A DNA stretch of 64,000 nt from Cardiobacterium valvarum (lineage in GTDB: Bacteria > Pseudomonadota > Gammaproteobacteria > Cardiobacteriales > Cardiobacteriaceae), in the NCBI RefSeq assembly GCF_900460955.1, contig NZ_UFUW01000001.1, positions 1 through 64,000 on the forward strand. Direction: 5' to 3'. Positions 42,794 to 49,847 of the stretch are shown here, piece after piece. The first letter of the stretch is position 1. Every line of letters starts with the position of its first letter. A program made the translations under genes and the position numbers. The notes beneath the pieces were generated by a model. That model ran no database searches. It saw nothing but the letters and a program-made list of their open reading frames with translations, and had not been told where the DNA came from.

Positions 42794-44379
42794 GGTTGCC
42801 CTTTGTCGCGGTACGCGAGCATGAGGTATTTGTTGTAGTGGTAACAGGCGGTGCTCACGGCAAGGAAGAGGCCGTAACCGCCGCCGCAGACAGCACCGCG
42901 CATCAGGTATTCGCGCAGGAAGGCGATGAGGCTTTTCAGCGGCAATGTCCACAGGTTGGGGACGCGGCGCGCACGGTGTTCTTCCGCCCATTCGCGGCTG
43001 TAGCGCAGGTTTTTTTCGAGGAAATGGGCGAGGTTGTCGTTGGTGTGATGCAACAGGTAGCCGCCAAGGGTGATGACGGCGGCGTCGCGGCTGTCCAGCG
43101 ATTCGTGCACTTCGTAGGGGTGGTATTGGTAATGCGCGCGTGAGTAGAGACGGACGATGCGGTCGTGATACCAGCCGTGTACGCGCGTACCGCAGAAAAT
43201 GTTGGTGCGGCGCACGGCATAGACGGTGTCGGCCTCTGGCGGGTGGGTGAGGACTTGGGCGATGGCGGTGCGGAGGGCGGCATCGGGCTGTTCGTCGGCA
43301 TCGAGCATGAGGATGTAATCGCCGCTGGCCAGGGCTTGTGCTCGCTGACGCTGGATACCGAAGCCCCGCCAATCGCGGTTTTCGTGCCACTTGGCGCCGA
43401 AGTGGGCGGCAATGCGTGCGGTGTCGTCCTGGCTGCCGGAATCCAGGATGAGGATTTCGTCGGCGAGGCCTTGAATGGAGGCCAGGCAGGCGGGCAGGTG
43501 GCGGCTTTCGTTTTGGGTGATGAGGACGACGCTGAGGGGATGCGGGTGCAGCGTCGCGGGCAGGGTGTTTTCCGGCAGGTTGTGGATGTTGACGGTGTGC
43601 GGCTGGTAGTCGGCGGTGTAGCTCTGCGGGCGGCGGTTATGGTCGCAGAGCAGGGCGTATTTGTTGTAGGTGTATTGCGCAAAGAGGCAGGCGTAGACCC
43701 AGCCGGTGCGCCCGCGCAGGAAGCGGCCATCGGCGAGATATTGTTTGAGGAGCGCCCACAGGCCGCGCATGACGGCTCCTAGCGCGCTGCTCTTTTTGCC
43801 GCGCGCAGCAGCGTCTGCCGCCCAGGTTTCGGCGTAGGTGAGGCGTTTTTGCAGCCAGTGGTAGGGGGCGGTCGCGGTGTGGTGGTGCAGGTAGCCGGGC
43901 AGGATGGCGGTGGCCGCGCCGGCGAGTTCGACGGATTCATGTACGGGGTTGTCGTTGTAGTGGTAGTGGCGCGGGTAGAGGCGCCAGTGCGCCTTGTTGC
44001 GCCAGCGCGGGTGGTCAATGGGCTGCCCGAAAATGTTGTCAAGGCGGCGGATGCCGTAAATGGTGTTGGCGGGCGCTTCTTTTTTGATGTCCGCCAGTGC
44101 GGCGAGGAGCACGGCGTCGGGCGCTTCGTCCGCATCCAGCACCAGTATCCAGTCGCCTGTGGCCAGGGCTTGCGCGCGCTGACGCTGGATGCCGTAGCCC
44201 TGCCAGTTACGGTTTTCGTGCCATTGCGCGCCATATTGGGCGGCAACGGCGGCGCTGTCATCGCTGCTGCCCGAATCCAGAATGATGATTTCGTCGGCGA
44301 CGGTGGCAACGAGCGGCAGGCAGCGGCGCAGGTTGTCCGCTTCGTTTTGGGTAATCATCACCACGCTGAGGCGGTACAT
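42790..44379 (-). CDS. Tandem GT2 glycosyltransferase (two WaaE/KdtX-like domains)
   Basis: A 529-residue protein made of two similar GT2 domains, about 1-265 and 280-529. Each half has the same opening (LSVVMITQNEA and LSVVLITQNES), the same HENRxWxGxGIQRQRAQALA block, the metal-binding DADE, and a similar HESxxLA or HESLDS and LHHHT/LHHTN pattern. Single WaaE-type enzymes add glucose or heptose to the LOS core. The fusion could act on two acceptors or on one growing chain. The gene is 3 bp downstream of another glycosyltransferase. Confidence 0.88.
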   Translation of the reverse strand: MYRLSVVMITQNEADNLRRCLPLVATVADEIIILDSGSSDDSAAVAAQYGAQWHENRNWQGYGIQRQRAQALATGDWILVLDADEAPDAVLLAALADIKKEAPANTIYGIRRLDNIFGQPIDHPRWRNKAHWRLYPRHYHYNDNPVHESVELAGAATAILPGYLHHHTATAPYHWLQKRLTYAETWAADAAARGKKSSALGAVMRGLWALLKQYLADGRFLRGRTGWVYACLFAQYTYNKYALLCDHNRRPQSYTADYQPHTVNIHNLPENTLPATLHPHPLSVVLITQNESRHLPACLASIQGLADEILILDSGSQDDTARIAAHFGAKWHENRDWRGFGIQRQRAQALASGDYILMLDADEQPDAALRTAIAQVLTHPPEADTVYAVRRTNIFCGTRVHGWYHDRIVRLYSRAHYQYHPYEVHESLDSRDAAVITLGGYLLHHTNDNLAHFLEKNLRYSREWAEEHRARRVPNLWTLPLKSLIAFLREYLMRGAVCGGGYGLFLAVSTACYHYNKYLMLAYRDKGQP

Positions 44380-44382
44380 GGC

Positions 44383-45117
44383 TCACCCCCAGTACCCGGC
44401 CAGCCACGGCGCAGGGCGGATGTGGCGGTACCATTTGCCGCCGCCGCCCCGGATGGCGCCGTCCGGATTGACTTCGCCGTGGAAGATGAGGATGTCGCAG
44501 TCGGGGCGGCGCGGGGTGCAGACGAGCGACAGCGGCAGCGGGTAGAGGGCATGATATTTGTAGCTTTTGCACCAGTTGTCCGGCCAGTAGCGCAGGGCAT
44601 CGCGTTCGCGCAGGTAGTGCGACAGCCACGCCTGTTCGTTGCGGAACTCGCGGCGGATGGTAGTGAAGTTGGCGCGGAAGGTCGCCAGTAAATCAGGGTA
44701 GGCGCCAAGGGTGAAGCGATAGACGGAGCTGTTGCCGACTTTGCGCCATGGCCGCCGCCAGTCGCGGATGATATAGGTGCGCGCGCTATCGCCCGCATGA
44801 TGGGTGAAAAAGTGGTCGATGTTGCGCAAGATGACGACGTCGAGGTCGAGGAAGAGTGCCGTGCCGCTCAGGCCGTAAAGGTCGGGGGTAAAGGTGGTGA
44901 GTTTGCGCCAGCCGCGCTCGGGCAGGCCGTCGGGCAGGTCAAGTGAGGGGATGGGGTGGCAGACGATGGCGGGGTCGATGCCGTGCGGGTCGTCGGTGAG
45001 GCAGTGGGTGGTAAAGGGCAGGGTGAGGTGGCGCGAAACCATGCGGTGCAGACGGTTGACGTATTCAGCGGGGTATTTGTCGCCCCATTTCATGCAGAGG
45101 ATGTGCTGTGTGTTCAT
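44383..45117 (-). CDS. Glycosyltransferase with DxD motif
   Basis: A 244-residue cytoplasmic transferase with a single Rossmann-like domain and the acidic motif FLDLDVVI (DLD) near residue 88-96. It probably uses a nucleotide sugar and acts in lipooligosaccharide core assembly with the two genes downstream. I am confident of the fold class, not of donor or acceptor. Confidence 0.72.
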   Translation of the reverse strand: MNTQHILCMKWGDKYPAEYVNRLHRMVSRHLTLPFTTHCLTDDPHGIDPAIVCHPIPSLDLPDGLPERGWRKLTTFTPDLYGLSGTALFLDLDVVILRNIDHFFTHHAGDSARTYIIRDWRRPWRKVGNSSVYRFTLGAYPDLLATFRANFTTIRREFRNEQAWLSHYLRERDALRYWPDNWCKSYKYHALYPLPLSLVCTPRRPDCDILIFHGEVNPDGAIRGGGGKWYRHIRPAPWLAGYWG

Positions 45118-45233
45118 GTTGTTTATTGTGTTTTTTGGTGGATATATGCAGCCAGTATAGCGGAAAGGTTATGTCGTCCCCGTTGCATTTCAGATAGCTA
45201 ATCCCTATCCCTGCACAGACGACAAAACTTCGC

Positions 45234-45351
45234 CAAGCAGCGTAAATACTGGACCCGCCAGGCAGCGTCAATATAGGCCCCGTCAAGCGGCGTGGTTGCT
45301 GGCTTTGCCATGCGGTGTCGCTATAGCAAACCCGGTCAGACGCGCCAACAC
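45234..45351. repeat. 25-bp tandem repeat array 4 joined to repeat B
   Basis: Four units of exactly 25 bp (45234, 45259, 45284, 45309). The fourth runs into CCCGGTCAGACGCGCCAACAC (45331-45351), the tail of composite repeat B. This junction links the two repeat families in one element. Confidence 0.85.
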
Positions 45352-45415
45352 ACTCAGATTATTTTCCGGGCCCGATACCGCTCCTCTGGAACGACGATAT
45401 TTCAGGACGGGTGGT

Positions 45416-45439
45416 AAAAATCCCCGCAAGCGGGGATTT
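45416..45439 (-). terminator. Terminator of lolD
   Basis: AAATCCCCGC/GCGGGGATTT stem with a four-base loop, AT-rich on both flanks; 10 bases past the lolD stop. GCAAGCGG lies at its centre. Confidence 0.8.
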
Positions 45440-45448
45440 CTGGGGTGT

Positions 45449-46147
45449 TCAGGCGGTGGGTGCCGGTGGGACATCGCTTAGTTTGCCGCCGACGAGGTAG
45501 AGGCAGCGATCCATTTGTCGCGCCAGGTTCATGTCGTGGGTGACGATGATCATCGCGCCATGCTGCTCGCCGATGAGTTTTTTCATCAGGGCGAAGGCGT
45601 GAGCGGCGTTGTCCTGGTCAAGGTTGCCGGTCGGTTCGTCTGCAAGCAGGCAGTCGGGGCGGTTGACCAGCGCGCGCGCAATCGCCGCCCGCTGCCGCTC
45701 GCCGCCGGAGAGTTCGCCGGGGCGGTGTTTCAGGCGCTCGCCGAGGCCGACTGCTGCCAGCAGTTCGCCCGCCTGCCGGTAGGCTTTGGCCGGTTTGTCG
45801 CCGCGAATGAGCAGTGGCATGGCGACGTTTTCTACCGCACTGAATTCGGGCAGCAGGTGGTGGAACTGGTAGACGAAGCCCATGTGGCGGTTGCGCAGGC
45901 GGGTGCGGCGGCTGTCGCTGGCGCGGTTGAGGTTTTCGCCACAGAGGGTGATGTCGCCCTGCTGCGGGGTGTCGAGTCCGGCCAGGATGTGCAGCAGGGT
46001 GCTTTTGCCCGTGCCGGAGGCACCGACGACGGCGACGGTTTCGCCGCGCGCGAGGGCGAGGCTGGTGCCGCTGAGGATGGTGAGGTTTTCGCCTTTGCTT
46101 TGGTAGGCGAAGTGCAGGTTGCTGGCAGTGAGGACGTGTTCGCTCAT
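45449..46147 (-). CDS. lolD: Lipoprotein-releasing ABC transporter ATPase LolD
   Basis: ATPase that powers release of outer-membrane lipoproteins to LolA. The 232 residues have Walker [10 protein letters not shown] at 42-50, the signature LSGGERQR and Walker [24 protein letters not shown] is the LolD-typical segment that contacts LolC/E. It starts 3 bp after the lolC stop. A LolA-like but divergent protein is at 23.9 kb. Confidence 0.95.
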   Translation of the reverse strand: MSEHVLTASNLHFAYQSKGENLTILSGTSLALARGETVAVVGASGTGKSTLLHILAGLDTPQQGDITLCGENLNRASDSRRTRLRNRHMGFVYQFHHLLPEFSAVENVAMPLLIRGDKPAKAYRQAGELLAAVGLGERLKHRPGELSGGERQRAAIARALVNRPDCLLADEPTGNLDQDNAAHAFALMKKLIGEQHGAMIIVTHDMNLARQMDRCLYLVGGKLSDVPPAPTA

Positions 46148-46150
46148 GGT

Positions 46151-47398
46151 TTACTCGTGGGACAGGGCGCGGGCGGGTTCGGTGCGGGCGGCCATCATCG
46201 CCGGGATGACGGAGAAGAGCAGGGTCAGCACGAGGGTGACGATGCTGATGCCGCTGATGACGGCCGGATCGATTTTCGCCGGCAGTTCGTTGATGAAGTA
46301 CATCTGCGCGGGCAGGGCGTAGCCGGTGTGTTTTTCCAGAAACGCCATGATGGCGGGCACATTGATGGCGATGAGGATACCTAGGCTGACGCCAAGCACG
46401 GTGCCGAGCGCGCCGAAGGTAAGGCCCTGGGTGAGGAAGATGCGGCCGATTTGCCGCCGCGTCATGCCCATGGTGCGCAGGATGGCGATATCGCGCCGTT
46501 TTTCGGTAACGACCATGTACATGGAGGAGAGCAGGCCGAAGGCAGCAACCATGACGATGAGGCAGAGGATGATGAACATGGCGTGTTTTTCGGTCTGCAC
46601 GGCGCTGAAATAGGAGGCGTTGTCGAGGCTCCAGTCGCTGGCATAGACGCCGGGCGGCAGCTCCGGATTGAGCGCGTCACGCACCAGGGGGGCCTGCATC
46701 GGGTCATGCAGCATGATGTGGTAGCCGGTGATACCGTCAGGCAGTTGCAGCAGCTTGGCGGCGTCTTTGAGGTTGACGAGCGCCACGCCGTTATCGAAGG
46801 CGTAATGGCCGCTGCTGAAGGTGCCGATGAGGGTGAAGCGCTTGATGCGCGGCAGGAGGCCGGCGGCGCTCGCGGTCACTTGCGGCACGATGATGGTGAC
46901 TTTGTCGCCGGGCTTGGCGTTGATTTGTTTGGCCAGCACTTCACCCAGGATGAGGTTGTAATCGCCCGCTTGCAGTTGTGCGGCCATATCCGGGTTGAGG
47001 TTGGCAAAGGTTTTCGAGACTTTGCCCTCTTCGTTCGGGTCCACGCCTTGCAGGACGACGCCCTGGAAGCGCTCGCTGTCACCAATCAGCCCCTGCCCCT
47101 GCACATAGGGGGCATAGGCGATAAGTTCGGGGCGGTTCGCAAGGTATTGCGCCGGATCGAATTCGGGCGGGATGACGCCGGTGCCGTCGTCGCTGCGCAG
47201 CATGGCATGCGAAGTCATGGAGAGCATTTTGTCGCGCACCTGGGTGACGACACCGTTCATGACGGAAAGGACGACAATCAGCGCGGCGATGCCGATGGTG
47301 ATGCCGATGACGGCAAGGATGGCGTTCAGGCCGATGAAGCGCGCACCGCTGCGCGCATAGCTGTAGCGCAGGCCGATTTTGAAGGGCAGGAGTTGCAT
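46151..47398 (-). CDS. lolC: Lipoprotein-releasing system permease LolC/E
   Basis: Integral membrane partner of LolD with the LolC/E architecture: one N-terminal helix (about 22-46), a large periplasmic domain (about 47-265), and three C-terminal helices (FtsX-like). The N-terminus PFKIGLRYSYARSGARFIGLNAI is diagnostic. Start 47398 gives 415 residues, standard for LolC; a longer frame overlaps the grxC region. A single permease gene is present, so it may work as a homodimer (LolF-type). Confidence 0.93.
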   Translation of the reverse strand: MQLLPFKIGLRYSYARSGARFIGLNAILAVIGITIGIAALIVVLSVMNGVVTQVRDKMLSMTSHAMLRSDDGTGVIPPEFDPAQYLANRPELIAYAPYVQGQGLIGDSERFQGVVLQGVDPNEEGKVSKTFANLNPDMAAQLQAGDYNLILGEVLAKQINAKPGDKVTIIVPQVTASAAGLLPRIKRFTLIGTFSSGHYAFDNGVALVNLKDAAKLLQLPDGITGYHIMLHDPMQAPLVRDALNPELPPGVYASDWSLDNASYFSAVQTEKHAMFIILCLIVMVAAFGLLSSMYMVVTEKRRDIAILRTMGMTRRQIGRIFLTQGLTFGALGTVLGVSLGILIAINVPAIMAFLEKHTGYALPAQMYFINELPAKIDPAVISGISIVTLVLTLLFSVIPAMMAARTEPARALSHE

Positions 47399-47417
47399 GG
47401 TGTTGTCCGCTTGCCGC

Positions 47418-47675
47418 TTAGCCGGCGAGAAGGGCGTCGAGTTTGCCCGCGTTTTCGAGGGCGTAGAGGTCGTCGCAGCCGCCGACATGGGTCGTGCCGA
47501 TGAAGATTTGCGGCACTGTCTGACGGCCATTTGCACGGCTAATCATCTCGTTGCGGCGCCCGGGTTCGCGGCTGATGTCGATACCTTCGTATTGCACGCC
47601 TTTGGCGGTGAGCAGGTTGTGCGCGCGCTGGCAGTAGGGGCAGGTCGGTTTGTAATACATGGTGACGGGTTGCAT
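47418..47675 (-). CDS. grxC: Glutaredoxin 3
   Basis: Dithiol glutaredoxin of 85 residues with active site CPYC at 12-15 and QTVPQIFIGTTHVGGCDDL, the glutathione-binding part. It reduces disulphides with glutathione. It lies downstream of a rhodanese-like gene, the yibN-grxC order seen in E. coli; secB, which follows there, is not present. Confidence 0.95.
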   Translation of the reverse strand: MQPVTMYYKPTCPYCQRAHNLLTAKGVQYEGIDISREPGRRNEMISRANGRQTVPQIFIGTTHVGGCDDLYALENAGKLDALLAG

Positions 47676-47743
47676 GAGGGGCCTCGTGTGTGAATTTGAA
47701 AAGGGAAAGCGTGTGGTTATCCCGCTTGACGGCGATGCCGGTT

Positions 47744-48163
47744 TTATTTGCTGACGACGGGGAGGTTTTCCGCCAGCCAGCCGTTAATGCCGCCGTCGAG
47801 GACAAAAATGGCTTCAAATCCGCCGGCACGGAGGATTTTTGCTGCCGCGTTCACGGAGAATCCGTCGGTGTCATAGATGATGAGCGGACGGTTTTTCGCA
47901 CCCCGGATTTTGTCGAGTTGCGCGGCAAGGTCAGCGAGCGGGAAGTTTTTGGCGCCGGCGATGTGCGCTTGGTGGAAATCGGGGGTAGGGCGGATGTCAA
48001 TGAAGGTGCCGTTATCGTTGGCGAGGATGGCAGCGCGCGAATTGCCAACTTTCTCCCCGGCGGCACTGCGATCACGCATTTCAAAAAAGATGATGCCGGC
48101 AACACAGGCGAAGAAAAGGAGGAACATGAGGAGGTTGTCTGCAAAGAATTGTCCGAAAGTCAT
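47744..48163 (-). CDS. Membrane-anchored rhodanese-like protein (YibN-type), active-site Cys replaced
   Basis: A 139-residue protein with one N-terminal membrane helix (about 10-27) and a cytoplasmic rhodanese domain (about 45-135), including DIRPTPDFHQAHIAGAKN. At the catalytic loop the expected Cys is replaced by Asp98 (YDTDG in place of YCxxG). Sulphurtransferase activity is therefore unlikely. YibN homologues interact with membrane-protein insertion factors in E. coli. It precedes grxC on the same strand by 68 bp. Confidence 0.85.
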   Translation of the reverse strand: MTFGQFFADNLLMFLLFFACVAGIIFFEMRDRSAAGEKVGNSRAAILANDNGTFIDIRPTPDFHQAHIAGAKNFPLADLAAQLDKIRGAKNRPLIIYDTDGFSVNAAAKILRAGGFEAIFVLDGGINGWLAENLPVVSK

Positions 48164-48265
48164 GGTTGGATCCGTAGGGTTGGAAAAGGGCGGGATTATA
48201 GTCGCTTGCCCGCGCTTTCCCTAGTTCGGGAGGTTTCTATACAGATAGTACGGTGCGGGTTTCTC

Positions 48266-48346
48266 ATAAAAAATCGTGCCGCGATTTTTATGGGACCCGG
48301 TCAGGCGAGCCAACACCGTATCAGTTCTATTTGAAATGACTCTATA
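48266..48346 (+). repeat. Composite repeat B, full copy (forward orientation)
   Basis: A hairpin (CATAAAAAATCG/CGATTTTTATG with one extra A) at about 48266-48293 is followed by CCCGGTCAGGCGAGCCAACAC and CGTATCAGTTCTATTTG. It joins the parts found separately at 8389, 23171 and 45331. About 90 bp downstream of accA on its 3' side. Confidence 0.78.
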
Positions 48347-48376
48347 TGCGGGAGGTCGGCAGTGCTGCCTGGTCAG

Positions 48377-48402
48377 CAAAACGCCCACTGGACGGTGGGC
48401 GT
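48377..48402 (-). terminator. Terminator of accA
   Basis: ACGCCCAC/GTGGGCGT stem with a six-base loop and TTTT on the reverse strand, about 32 bases past the accA stop. Confidence 0.75.
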
Positions 48403-48434
48403 GATATCAGGCTGGCGGCAAGCAGCGACGGTTT

Positions 48435-49394
48435 TCAGGCGGTAGTGAATTGGCCATAGTGACGGATTTTATCCATCCGCTGCGTCAGGCGTTCTTCTCC
48501 GCTCAGGGCCTCGAGGCGGGTGAGTTCGTCAATGAGGGTGGTGCGCAGGTTTTCCGCCATGGCAACTGTATTACGGTGTGCGCCGCCAAGCGGTTCGGTG
48601 ATGATGCCGTCGATGAGGCCGAGTTTTTCCAGTTTGGCCGAGGTCACTTGCATGATTTCTGCCGCTTCACTCGCTTTTTCCGCACTGTGCCAAAGGATGG
48701 AGGCACAGCCTTCCGGTGAGATGACGGAGTACATGCCGTATTGCAGCATCAGCACACGGTCGGCAACGCCGATGGCCAGTGCCCCGCCGCTGCCGCCTTC
48801 GCCGATGATGACGGCGATGGTTGGGATGTTCAGCTTGGCCATTTCGTAGAGGTTGCGCGCGATGGCTTCCGATTGTCCGCGTTCTTCGGCACCAATGCCG
48901 GGATAGGCACCGGGCGTGTCGATAAAGGTGATGAGCGGGATGTGAAAGCGTTCGGCCATTTTCATCAGGCGCAGGGCTTTGCGGTAGCCTTCGGGACGCG
49001 GCATGCCGAAGTTGCGTTTGACTTTTTCTTTGGTATCGCGCCCTTTTTCGTGGCCGATGACCATCACCGCGCGTCCGTCGAGCCGTGCCAAGCCACCGAC
49101 GATCGCCGCGTCGTCGCCGTAATGACGGTCGCCGTGCAGTTCGCGGAAGTCGGTAAAGGCGGCATTGATGTAGTCAAGGGTATAGGGTCGCTGCGGGTGG
49201 CGCGCCAGTTGCGCGATTTGCCAGTCGTTGAGGCCGGCGAAGATGCTTTCGGTGAGGGTACGGGTTTTGCTTTGCAGGCGCTCGACTTCGTCGCTGAGGT
49301 CAACTTCGGTCTGGCTGCTGAACTGGCGCAATTCGGCCAGTTTGTGCTCGAGTTCGGCGATGGGTTGTTCAAATTCGAGGTAGTCGGGGTTCAT
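48435..49394 (-). CDS. accA: Acetyl-CoA carboxylase carboxyltransferase alpha subunit
   Basis: Carboxyltransferase half of the first committed fatty-acid synthesis step, working with AccD. The 319 residues start with [20 protein letters not shown] and contain [11 protein letters not shown] and [12 protein letters not shown], the oxyanion-hole glycine regions. Length matches E. coli AccA. It is 3 bp downstream of chpC, so it lies at the 3' end of the pilus chemosensory transcript, an unusual neighbour. Confidence 0.96.
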   Translation of the reverse strand: MNPDYLEFEQPIAELEHKLAELRQFSSQTEVDLSDEVERLQSKTRTLTESIFAGLNDWQIAQLARHPQRPYTLDYINAAFTDFRELHGDRHYGDDAAIVGGLARLDGRAVMVIGHEKGRDTKEKVKRNFGMPRPEGYRKALRLMKMAERFHIPLITFIDTPGAYPGIGAEERGQSEAIARNLYEMAKLNIPTIAVIIGEGGSGGALAIGVADRVLMLQYGMYSVISPEGCASILWHSAEKASEAAEIMQVTSAKLEKLGLIDGIITEPLGGAHRNTVAMAENLRTTLIDELTRLEALSGEERLTQRMDKIRHYGQFTTA

Positions 49395-49397
49395 GCG

Positions 49398-49847
49398 TCA
49401 GCTCATGGTCAGTTCGGCTTCCAGTGCCGGCAGGTTGGGAAGGATGATGTGTTTGTCGCTATCGTAGCCGCTGAATGAGACGTAGCGGGCGATATAGCGG
49501 TGGCCGCCTTTGCCAAGCGAGGTGAGGTCGTTTGCCCCGATGTTGGCAATCTGTGGCTGGCCGTGCGCAAGGATAGCATACTGCATGAACGGCGATTGGC
49601 TGGTGATGGCCGAGACGAGGACAACGCGGAAGCTGTTGCGGTCTTCTTCTTTGCTTTCCGCCTCGGTGGTGAACAGGTCAAGCAGCGGCAGTTTGTCGGT
49701 ACCGATAAGCAGGCCGCCGATGACAAATTCACTCGCCTGGTCGATGAGCAACGGCGGCGCGTAGGGGTAGATGTGGGCAACGATGGCCGACGGCAGAATG
49801 AGGGTTTCATGCGCCGTCGGCACGAGGGTGATACTGAGCTGTTCCAT
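49398..49847 (-). CDS. chpC: CheW-domain adaptor of the pilus chemosensory system (ChpC-like)
   Basis: A 149-residue CheW-like adaptor coupling receptors to the PilL/ChpA kinase, in the position of chpC. Recognisable CheW features are the opening hydrophobic strands, LPLLDLF, and a final conserved ILPNLPALEAEL, with a low overall match. It starts within the pilL stop codon (1-bp overlap), so translation is coupled. It is distinct from PilI, the canonical CheW protein at the other end of the cluster. Confidence 0.78.
   Translation of the reverse strand: MEQLSITLVPTAHETLILPSAIVAHIYPYAPPLLIDQASEFVIGGLLIGTDKLPLLDLFTTEAESKEEDRNSFRVVLVSAITSQSPFMQYAILAHGQPQIANIGANDLTSLGKGGHRYIARYVSFSGYDSDKHIILPNLPALEAELTMS

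Larger units (their letters stand above)
45118..45448. other. Intergenic region with repeat array and lolD terminator
   Basis: Contains upstream sequence of the LOS operon, the 25-bp repeat array at 45234-45333 joined to a repeat B fragment, and the lolD terminator. No gene. Confidence 0.6.
48164..48434. other. Intergenic region between accA and the rhodanese-like gene
   Basis: Holds composite repeat B and the accA terminator; nothing else recognised. Confidence 0.5.
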
